64,000 nucleotides of DNA, from positions 908,941 to 972,940 of the forward strand of contig JANPWX010020521.1 of NCBI GenBank assembly GCA_024734555.1. Reading direction: 5' to 3'. Origin of the DNA: Trochalopteron elliotii. Its lineage: Eukaryota; Chordata; Aves; Passeriformes; Leiothrichidae. The notes below the pieces were generated by a model. The model ran no database searches, had not been told where the DNA came from, and saw only the letters and a program-made list of their open reading frames with translations. This document shows, one piece after another, positions 48,201 through 60,200 of this stretch (position 1 is its first letter; each line of letters begins with the position of its first letter). Position numbers and translations under genes: made by a program.

Positions 48201-51200
48201 TGGAAGTTTATTGTTTGTTGAGCTGGACCTCATTTTCCATGCATATTCACAGATCTTGGCCCTTGAAGACCCACAGTTATGCACATATATGTTAGGAGAG
48301 TGCAGTCCAAATTGAGGAAGGCAGTCTGGGCTGTTGCCAGTGATACGCAGGCAGTTTTTACTTCAGCCCTGGCTGCCTGCCTGCCTGTCTGCAGCTGAGT
48401 TGGCTCTGGTGAACTGCTAGCAAGATGTTCTCCTAGTGGTCTGGGCTGTGGTTGGTTTTTTGGGTTTTTTTGGGTTTTTTTTGTTTGGTTTTTTTTTGGT
48501 TTTTTTTTTGTTTGTTTGTTTTTTGGTTTTTTGTTTTTTGGGGTTTTTTTTGGTTTGTGGGGGGTTGTTTGGTTTGGTTGTGTTGTTTGGTTGGTTTGTG
48601 GGGGGTTTTTGGGTTTTTTTTGTTTGGTTTTTTTGTCTTTGGGTTTTTTTGTTTGTTTGGTATTGTGGGTTTTTTTTTTTTTTTTGGTGTGTGTGGTTTT
48701 TGTTTTTTTGTGGTTTTTTTTTTTTAAGGAGCTCAGCAAGAAACTTGTGTCTCAGCCAGCACACAACAGGACAAGAACCTTCACCCTCCCCTGCATTTAG
48801 CAGCACATCCCACCCAGAAGACTAGAAGCAGCTGGGGTAGAAGGGACAGCACTGCAGTGTTTCTGATCTCCCCAGCAACTCTTCCAGGGTGTGCTGCCCC
48901 AAAAACTCCACCAAACAGCTCTCCACAGCCACAGCGCTGGTCCACTACTGCTCTCTCCAAGGGATGACAGCAGCTGAGCACTTCACCTTGAATTTCTGAT
49001 ATTGCCCTCCCTTCTGAACAGCAACCAGGACAAAAGAAAACATTTATAGTATAATGCATCCATCCAAAAACCACAGGGAACTGTTGCAAAAGAGGCATAG
49101 TTTTTCATTTCTGAAGTGTTTAGGTAGGAACAGAGAAAGGATCACCATTTTCACCACAGCTGGAGGGTGTACAACATCAACCTGCCCATTCTCACAGATG
49201 CTGTATCAGAATAAGAAAAGAGAAATGTTCTTCACACTTGCTTCATTTCTCAAGTCTTTTATGATGATGTCATGCCTGGGTGATGTAAAATTAATTTTCA
49301 TAGACAGTTTGTGGAAAATATGGGGGCTGGTACAGCACAATGTCAATCTTACTTGCTGGCATAAGTGTGTGAAAATAAAAAGCAGTGAATGGATATAAAA
49401 GAAGCTTCTGCTAGTGCTTCTCTGTGAGTAGCACACTACAAAAATTTATCCATAAAACCCTATATAAGCATCATTTTATCTTTTAAAAATCAAGTAAATA
49501 AATTAATATATTTGCAATTAAGCAATGGTGTGGATAATGCAGTTAGTAGAACTCAGATGACCATGGTCAGAACTGAATCCATGAACTTGCCTGAATACCT
49601 GCACACAAACTAATGCTTTAAAGAATGCAATTGATCCACAGTACACACAGCCCAAACACTTTCTTTCCAGCTGAACACTGTGGTTTGAGATCTGGGACAG
49701 CACAATGCCAGAAGGTAGTAACTTCCTCAGAAACTGAAAAATAACCCAACCAGACAAAGAACAAACAACAGCTAAAATCAGGGCCTTTGGTAAACTGCCC
49801 TGCTTTCTTCTGAGACTGCTTCAGTCCAGCAACAAAGTTTTACACAGTTAACACTGAGATATCTATTTGGATATTTCCAAATAACTTATTTGCACACCTC
49901 AGCCAAGATAATCTTGTCTGTCACCAACTTATCTGACACCTGAGATGGTTCTGACCAGAGATATTATGGGGGCCCCTGAGCCTGTCAGGGAAACTTCTAA
50001 GGCTTTGCCCTGGAAGAACCTACCACTCACTCTGAAAATACTTCATAGCTTAGGGCGAGCAAAAAGGCTTCCCCCCAGGGTGCTCTACAGCATTATGTTA
50101 ATCTACCGCAGTTTTGCTTTTCTCATTGATCCACGGGCCTTGCCTACCTCTATTGCTCATACATGCCCCAGTTCAAGAAGGTTTCTCCCTTCCCTGTTTC
50201 CCCATTGGTTGTTGTTTCACTGATGGTCTGCTCTTATGTCCCCTACAGATCACTGCCCTTTGCCCTGCCCTCATACCACCCCTGTGTGCAGAACATTGGC
50301 TCCTGGCCCCCATATTTAATCCTGGACATTCCTGTGATCTGTGCCTTTCTGTCCCCGAAGCCTTTGGCATGAGTCTGCAAAATAAACCTGGCTGAAACTT
50401 ATAGAGGAGACCCCTCCTGCCTTTCTTCGCTGAGTTAACCGTGGTGTGTGTGTGGACTTGAGAGCCTTGCCCGCATGCCCACCTGAGCAGCTTCTCCAGA
50501 AGAGATGCTTTTTGGGGAGAGGTAGCAGCAACCACCATCCATCTCCACACTGCTACAAGATATATTCTTACCGTCCACTGAGTTCAGATATTTTGTGATG
50601 ACGTATAATACTGAAAAGAATTGCCTTTGCATATAAAGGACCAGATCTGTCCTCCCGTGAACCCAGATGTAACGCTGGGCTTACTAGCACAGCAGGGAAT
50701 AAAATACACCATTTTCAGTCAGTGTTACAACTGGGCTTCTTCCCTTTTGTTTCCTTCCAAAAGTGCAATCAGTCAAACCTTGTTGGCAGTGGATGTTCTA
50801 TACTTAGCTTCTGTTCATTTAAAATAATTATGACTTCCAATTACATTACAAACCAATTTGTTTTCAAAAACTGAATTGGCAACATTACTGTGGTGCTGCT
50901 GCCAGTCTAATTTAGATGCTCTTTCATTGCCTTTCATTTATTTACATTTCAGTTGCTCCCTTTTACAGTCTTTAACCACTCATCACTAGTGGCTCACCAA
51001 GTACTCTCAGTAATGTGCTCAGTGATTTGACATTTAGATCCTCATCTGAAATTTCAAAGCCCAAGATGGGCCAACAATTCCACTGTAAATCCATATTTGA
51101 CAGGATTTCAAACAACAGGGAGAATTAGTCATTTGTCACCAAGTCTCAGTTTCCATCATCCTACTACCACTTTATTCATTTACTTTCAAAGGGAAAAGGT

Positions 51201-54200
51201 AGCAATACATATCTGCAACTAAAAGCCTGCAACAATGAAACATCGAAGACAAGAAAAATCAGTTTTGCAGATTCAAAGTATGTTTCAATTGAATACTGTA
51301 AAAATATTTTCAGAGTGCTTCCCAAGTGGTGGATGGTTCACACAGCACACACTGGAGGTGAGAGGAAATTACCATAAATTGTGCCAGAAGAGGTTCACAT
51401 TAGATGCTAGAAAAAAAATTTCATGGACAGAGTGGTCAGGTATTGGAATAAGTTACCCAGAGAGTCAGAAGAATTACCATCCATAGATGTGTTCAAGAGA
51501 TGTCTGGATGTGGCACTTGGGGATAAGGTTTAGGGGTGGTTATAGTGGTACTGGGGTGATAGTTGGACTGGATGACCTTGAAGGTAATCTTACAAACTTG
51601 ATTATTCTGTGATTCTGTGATATAAACATGTAAAAGTGTATGCCTTTTGAACCAAGACAGGCTGTCCATCAATGGGCTGGCACAATGTGATGTGTCTATA
51701 AGCTGAAGAGGAGATTCCTCTCTTTTGAGAAGGGTTCACAGGAAGAACAATCTGAAAACACCCCTAACCACGTGTTACTTGAACACAACAGAAGGAAAGA
51801 AGAGAAGATTGATATTTTCTGGAGAAGCTGGATTTCAAAAATGTTTTCAATGATATGTATGCTTAGGCAAAGATAAATTACTTTGGGCATGGGAGATGGG
51901 AGAGGGACAACAATCTGTAAATGACAATCAGATCACGGTGCCCATGTCACAGATTCCTGATTTGCTGTGTGCTCTCTGGGTGAGTGACAACAGCTTTTAT
52001 CTCTTATTTCCCACATATAAAAAAATTGTAGAAGTTACCTCATTCAGAACAGTATGTTGCTCCACACCAGGAAAAAAAAATACTACAGTGACAATAATGG
52101 CTCAAGCTAACACATCTCTTTCATATAAGAACATTAAATTTGCCTTTTCACAGTCATGACATAGTTTATCCTGATGAAATTTTAAATCCTATGCCACTTT
52201 AAACATACTCTGCTGAAACTTTATCTACTGAGCCAACACCTTACTTGGATGCATACATACACCTCCAGCTGACCACCAATGAACACAGACACAAACATAA
52301 ACTTATTCTCCCTCTCTTATTCTCCCAAAAATTCTGCTAAAGCAAGCAATGGCTGTAGAGGTTACCTTCCTACCAAGCACTTTTGGTGCAAATCTAGGAA
52401 AGCAAACACTGAAACAGGAACAATCCCTCTTCCCCTCAGTTCTTCCCTGTCAATACTGGAAATGGCCTGAACTGTTTTCAAGAAAAATAAATTACTATGC
52501 CTTGACTACACGCCATATATCTCACAAGGAAGAAAAACACTGAGGTTGTTCTGACAAACTGAAAATGACCTTGTCAAACAATAGAATGGGAAACAAGCTT
52601 GGCTTGTTTCTACATTAAGTGTTTCTACATGTAGATATAGACAACATGTTCACATACAGAAATTACATGAAGCTGTTTCAAGCACTTGGCTTGTTGTGTC
52701 TTATACCATATCTGGCTTAAGATACAGCAAGCCAAGTGCTTGAAACTGCTACATGTAATTTCTTTCCAAGCCTGGTTTAAATGCTTTTAGTACAAAGTAT
52801 GATCAGTGTGCTACTAGCATAGATGCTGCCACAATAATTTCTATGTAAAGACATAGCTTTCTTGCACTGAGAGTGCACCAGAAAACTTCTCTGAATAAAA
52901 CATTAAAATTCACCTCATATTAGGACCCTGTTCCCTCAGATTACCTTTTTGCTCACTTTTTAGCAATTCCATGCCAGTCATACAGCAGGAAATAAGATCC
53001 TTTGGAGGAGGCATCAGCAAGAAGAGGAAATGATACAGTACTAAAATAAACTTCTGAAGTGTCAAAAAATGACAGCATTTGAATAAAGAACTGGCTAGAA
53101 AATGGAATTAAAATGAAGTTTTAGAGCAAATCTGAGAAACAAAAATAACTCTTAAAGAGAAAAATGTTCATCTATATTTATCCAGGACACTTGCCAAATT
53201 TGTATCCATACACAAGCACACATATTTACTGCAGAGTACAATTACACCACAGGCAGGCAAAAACTCAAAATGAAGCTGCTGGCAGTTATATTTGAACTGG
53301 AGCACTTCTGCAATAATAGCTCATCTATGTTTCATTATTCTACAGGTCTTCGGAAAAAACTGCAATATCCAGTCTTTCCTGGAAGAATCCAATCTATTCC
53401 ATGCTATGAGTGAAAAGAACAGGATAGGAACAAAGAATCTGGAGGTGTGCAAAGGTAAGGATGGAGAAGGGAGAGAAAATGGTTTCAAACAGAACGGCTA
53501 GATTTGCAACTTTTAGAAAACAATTCTTGAGTGCTCCAAAATGCCAGTGAAAGCCTGCTTCAGATCTCTGGTTCTCCGCACATCCATGCTGTCTGCATAC
53601 AATAAACACCAGTAACAAGTACATGATTTAAGTTCCAATAAAACAGCAAGAAAGTCACAGGAGTAAAACAAATGTAACGGTTTTGCCTTTTATGAGGAAG
53701 ATCAAAGTTCTGAGTCACCCATTTGCAACAAACTTAAACAAAACTCCTCTTGGTTGAAGTTGCTCAAAGTCCAAAGACAATTAGACCACTGAGGCATGGT
53801 GACTTACAAAACCAAGCACAGAAGCCAAAGGACTGAGGTGAGCAGAGGTAGCTCAGCAAATGCAGTAGAACATAACTTTTTGTCTGGAATGAAAGACTAG
53901 GAGATTAGGAGAGCGGAAGAGCTGCAGTTACCTGGTGTGACTGTTGGAGGAAAGGCTTTCCCAGGGCTGCACGCTACAGCCTGTGACTGCATAGGCTCCC
54001 CCACAGCTCCCATCCAGTTTCATCAGCAAGGCTTTTGCTGCATTCTCAGCTGTCTTCCTGCAGTCATGAGCCCTCTTAAGCATCTGTGTGACATTTTCAT
54101 CACCTGTCTGGTCCCCTATTTTTCAAGCAAACAATGTTTCAGACAGAAATTAAGGCAAGAGATCTTTCTACTCACTCTCAGTTTACACCAAGACAATGAC

Positions 54201-57200
54201 AAAAAATTACCTATCTGTGAGGTAAAAGCAGCTTCATTTCCTTGTGAGCATCAGTGGTAACTTGGGTACTGGCCTGAATGCACCCCACTCCCAGTCACAA
54301 GCTCCAGGTACTTGTGGCTCCAGGCAATGTGTCTTAAGTGATGCAGGATTTTAGCTTGTCTGTTTGTAATGGTGTGCATTCTGCATTAAGTTTGGATGCT
54401 CAAATTATGAACACACTGGAAAAGCCTCTGCCTCAATTACAACTCTTACTCCAGTTGGTGCAGTGTAATTCCACAGTGTAGTCATCTCCAGAGCTTCTCC
54501 CCACAGGCACCTCGACCTCAAGCCTGATGGTTTGCCAGAACACCTTCTTACAGGCTACCTGGCCAGGCTGAAGAATTGCCCTGCTGCTCAGAAGCGGCCT
54601 CTCACATCTTACAGTCATGAATACTAAGCCAAAAGAAAACTAGCCCTGGTTTATTAAATTGATATCATTTTTAGTGGTTATACAGCTACCTGTGTAGCTG
54701 GTAAGCTTCAGGAGTAGAAGGACTGAAACCACCACTGTCACTACTCCTACAACCCTCCAGCTGCAGTCAAGTCATTAAATTAAGACCTGTTACTGGCTTC
54801 ACAGAAAATCTACAAATCTATCTGTAGATTAAGATACAATATATCCATACTTTAGCAAAACCCAACAGCTTGCTCTGTGTTGGATTTTCATTTAATCCTT
54901 GTTCAAGTCAATTACCTGTGCTCCACACTTGCTGAGAGAAGTGCATGCACTAGAAATAACATTAATGAGGAAGAAAGGAAGGGTGACTCTTCTGTTAAGA
55001 GAAGCTGGATATGCTCAGCTTTAAGTGATTCAACTCCCATGAATTTTCCACTCACAGATGTTGATATAAAGTTTGATCTTCAAGCTAAAAATCTATTATT
55101 TTATCTAGGTGTGTTAATCAAATTTCATAATGAAGTAAAGGTACATAAACCACACACAACCTCCTCCATGCTGTGCTGTGTAATGGGAAATTTGCACTAT
55201 TTCTATCTCAGGGCTGTAACTGATAATACCATAATTAAGAGCTGTAGACAGACACCTACATAAAAATTTAACTACAGCCTCTTCCATAAAATGCATGTCA
55301 GAAGAAACCCAAAATGTTTCTCCCTTATAAGATTTCTTTCTACCACCTACAGGAGTAAAAAATCCAAGCCTAAATTCACTTTTGCTACTCACTGATCTCA
55401 GCCAGCTGGGAAAAGTTCCCTAGCACATTGTGGAAAGGAATGAACAGAGTTTGGAGAAAGGTGGAAGAAAATCTCAGCCATCCCCTCTACTGAGAAGCCA
55501 GTGCTCCTAACACACTATGCACTTGCTATGACTTAGCACAGTCTGAAGAGCTATTCTCTCTCTGAATGCTTCCCTTTTTTCTACTTGAAGATTATGGTGA
55601 CTGCCTTGTCCTATCTATAAAAGGAATGGAACTACTAACACTGGAATTTCATTGTGTAATCACCTCTTTCCATCAGAAGAATAGAGCCAGCAGCAATGTC
55701 AAGCTCCAAATTTCTGAACTGTACTGTACCTATGATTGTGGCTTGTTCCAGTGCTTAGCAGGTAGCATATTAAAGAACACCACCTAGCCACGGGATTAAG
55801 TGACCACAAAATAAGAAAAATCCAGAACATACAGGCTAAACAGAAGATAGAATGTTTTAAAATTCTAGAGCAAAGGCAAAACGGGGGGTGAAAAATTACG
55901 GCCTCTTAGAATTTTTTTATTTGTAACTACTCAATGCTACCTTAGTATTATTTTAAACCCAGTTTTTCACAGATTAGGCTGTTTCTGGGGAGTCAATCTT
56001 ACTGAATCTGGACTTGCAACTATCACAGCTGTATGGTCTTAAGCCACCCGTGCTCACAAATATTGTTTAATTATTCTGCTCTGTACAGTTGCATGCCTAC
56101 AACAATCTCACTCCTGCCAGAAGAGGCATCTCCTTGTAGTAGCATACACAGGGGAATTTAAATTGTTAGCTTGCATTTTCCCCTCTGTTTTTGGGGTGTG
56201 TAAACTAATTTAAATTGTTAAAAACAAGAAATGACTGAAGAGCATTCTTAAATAATTGGTCATGACGTGACTCACCAGTACAACCAATTCTAATGCTAAC
56301 TGACATGCCAAAAAACCTTAAATTAAGTGACTCATTGACATCTTACCAACAGAACCAACACCTGCAGCTCTGAATTGTCCAAGAATGAGACTCTGTTCAC
56401 TTTCTGCCAATGCCAACAGCAGCTCATATGCTTCTATGCACTGTTCACTGAAAGGGAAAACAAAAACTTAACAGAAATATTAACTGCAATTTAAAGAAGT
56501 ACACCTGCAATAGCAACAACAAAAAAAGATATTTGATTAACTGCATGATTATCTACTATTTGTCTAGTAGCAAGCAGGGATATTAAATAACATTATATGC
56601 ACAGCTTCTATCACAAGCATTCAGCAGTCTCCCCATTCTTGTAACAGTGCCAAGCTGGCCTCAAGTAATGTAACAAGACAAGAGAGTGGCCTGAAATAAA
56701 GGAAGCTCCAGAAGCATGTTTTTAAAGAGGTGACAATAGAAACAGTGGTCAAGATGATCCCTTTGAGAAACTTTTCTCAGAACTTCTTACTATATAACAT
56801 ACAGCACTCTATACTCTACAATATAATTATACTACACAAAATGTTGTAAGCAGAAAAGAAGCAAGAAAAATACTTCTTGCTCTGTCCTGGCTGTAAGATG
56901 TTTCTCCTTACAACAGAACAGTTTCCAATTATATTTATGAGTCACACAATCCCTGTTGCATTTTAATGTTTTTAAAAATACATACTAATACACTATTAGC
57001 AATTAACACCTCATTGCATTTTGTTCAAGGTTGATAGTAAAAGAATACATTCTTTAAAAGGCTCATGATTTGTTCCAAGACCAAACCTGCCTATCCCAAA
57101 TTAGTTGCAGTTGAAGATGTTAAGTGACACCATATTTTCGCGAACAGTTTGATGCAAATTTAGATACTTATTACCAAATACCAAGCCATTAATCCACAGT

Positions 57201-60200
57201 TCCAACTGACGCAATACAAAGTCATTCTCAGTTACGTGGAGTTTAACACTTTCTGGTCCACTGGTCTTGGGAAAGGTACAGAGAACCTGTATCTTAAGGT
57301 TGGATTCAGCAAGACAGTCTGAGCCTACACACAACCCCTACATCAAATGTTAATTCAGTATTTAAGAACGAAGAGACAAACCTCTACATTCCTGTTAGAT
57401 GCTGGTCAACTACAGTTGAAATACACAGTAGAAATATATATTGAAATATATATTGAAACACAGTAGAAACTTCAGTTGGGTAGTTAGTCAGGTAGTTTAA
57501 CAAAAGGGGTGCTTTTTCAGAGAGGAAACAAAAAATAAACAGTATTACTATGTCACACCAACAACTTCACTCCCAGACACTTGTACAAAGTCTCCCCGAG
57601 CTCCCTCTTCCTGGCTGACCCCCTGTGTAGGTACATACCTGTACTGCAGTGCCAGCCTGAGGGCTGTGGCGTTGGACTCGTACTTGCCCACAAGCATGCT
57701 CATCCTCTCTGCATTGCTCTTGCACTCCTCCAGTGTTATTGTCAGCAAGTCATTCTGGGATTTCAGGTGTTCAATACGGCTGCAAAAAAAACAAGTCATT
57801 TGCAACCATCAAGATTAACTTGCAGTCACGATCCTGAAAACTCTAGGACAATCATACTTTGAAACAATGAAAATTTCTTGGTCTACAGAACTGTTTTTTA
57901 ATGAAGATGGCAAAATCCATCAGTTCTGTAGTGCTTATCAAAAGCCAAGAGGATAGAAATTTCTCTTACGTCACCCTTTTCTCCCCCCCATAAAACGTAG
58001 TCATAACTCCATGCAGGAGCAGCAAGCAGAACACTGTACCCTTGTTATGCAGCCACAAGACTGCATGGGACAGTTTCATATTAACCTTTTACTTAAATTT
58101 TCTGCCTTCATTCCCCACTTTCTGCTGCCCCATTTGCAACTTGTTTTAAATGGTACATTCATTAGTGATTGTGGGTATGTGCAGGGATCATGCAGCTGCA
58201 TAAAAGCCTCCTTTCTTCTAAAAATCCAGAGTAACTGTTCCACCTGAAGTCATGTTTGGTTTGTGATTACAGAGGGAACTTCCAAACTACGAATGAGGTT
58301 TCAGTGGGGCAATGTAACGTCCAAATGTTCTGGCAAAAGTCAAACAGAAGTTTAACTGTAATATCCTCCTTAATGAGGTTAACCCTGAACATTAAAATGA
58401 AGATTCAAAGTATCAGTATTACTGTTTATTCTCTCTGCTGACAACTGAACCATATGTCAATATACTATGCCTAACTGTAAAAATTGGATATATGCCAAAA
58501 CCAGAGAGACAATTTGAAACTTTGCAAAGGTAGCTAATGGACAAATCCATGCCATCTAGGACTCTAAAACCACTGAATTCTTGAAAAAGACGAATGAGAA
58601 GGGCTAGTACACCATTTGTTCAGTTACCAGAATAAAGCCCTGACTTTTCTAAACGCTAGAACTGTCACTTTCTGTATCTTGACATGTTCTATAATGATAC
58701 ATGCTGTCAAAGCATAATTGTGCAGTGCACAGAAAAAAAGAAAAAAAGAAAACAAGAATCACATTTTGCAGCACTACAAAAACATAAGCTATAAATAAAG
58801 AGATATTGTACTGATCAGACTAAATTTGAGCTAGCTGTGGGGAAGACAGAATTTGGATAGAGACATGCTGAGACACGATTCTCATATTCCTGATCCACAG
58901 TTTTGATTTTATGTGCCAAAAAAGACATAAGACACTGGTTTTGATAGAGTTTGCTAAAAGATAATAACACCAGCAGTATTTTAACTGTAACCAGAAAGCA
59001 GCAATCTTTCTTGTGCAGCAAGAAACCTATTTGCTGGTATATATGCCACACCACCACAGGTCAGTACTTTTACTGAGACAGTTAAATGCAATTATGTTTC
59101 TTCAGAATAAAACAAAGCAAGCTAATTCCAGAATGATGCAGACTAAATTATGGGACTCCTTGTTTCAAGGAGTAATGTGTCTTATGAAAAAAGATGTCAT
59201 GACTACTTAGTCAGCCACAGAGGGACACTCCACAGTGCAGACAGGGGAAGGTGCTGTGCTGATTGAATAACACACAAACAAACTCATACTCATGGAAAGA
59301 ATCCTTAGCGTACGATTCAATCTCCTCTCTAGCAACCACATTCTATGTTTATCTGCAGTTGCCACAGCTGAGCTGGAAATGAACTAAGAAATGTTCAAAA
59401 AGGGTAAAAAAAGCAGTCAACTTCAATTAAACTAACAGAAGACAACATGTGTGAGCACATCTAACTTTCCAGCTCACCTATTTAATCTCTCTGTCTCCAC
59501 TTCAAACTCTCGGATTTTGCTTTCAGAGATAGCAGATCCATGTGAATAGAGAGTCTGGAAGATTTCCTGGATGTTTGAGCAGTCTTGGAGCGAATGTGCC
59601 AAATGCTCAGCCACAGTACTAGACACCTGCACAAGGCAGTTAATAGATCATTGTGAATAGATACCCACTGGATTTCTCTCAGATACTTTCTGCATGAAGA
59701 ACTGCATTTATTTGCATGCACTCACTTCAACGCATTCATTATTCAGTTTTTGTTACGAATTTTACATTGAATAGAACATTTACAAGATTCTACTTTTAGA
59801 AGCCATTTTGTTCTAAAATTCTACTAACCAAGGGTGAAATCCACTATTTCATTATACATTTAAAAAGCCTACTATGCAAGTCATTTACATTCTTGGGAGC
59901 TTGGCAAAGGGTCAGAGCCAAGTTCTTCAGTAAAAACAAATACACAGTAACAACGGTGTTATTGATTTACACTTGCATTTCAAAAGCAGAATCCAGTTCA
60001 CTGTTGACTGAAAGTTGTGAAATAAAACTGGAGAGTCTTCTTGAAGAATATTTTGGTGGAACTGACTTCAAAATTTTCCTCTTGAAGTCACTCATGAGAA
60101 TGATTTCTAGCCACTAGTTATGAGAAAATGAGATCTTAATACCAGGTGAAATATTCTTTGTTGAAATATTTTCCTCAAACTAGCTTTCAAAATATTTTCA

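Larger units (their letters stand above)
46343..53931 (-). other. MCC: MCC intron of 7.6 kb
   Basis: It contains the 279-base T/G tract (48447-48725), a solo-LTR candidate (49940-50535), a CR1 fragment (51345-51622) and the long hairpin (52658-52763) with smaller dyads just beside it. Confidence 0.88.

Noticed and set aside
48230..48825. Long frames on both strands rich in Lys/Pro/Asn/Thr or Phe/Gly/Val/Trp
   Set aside because: They are translations of the T/G-only tract, which contains almost no stop codons by composition.
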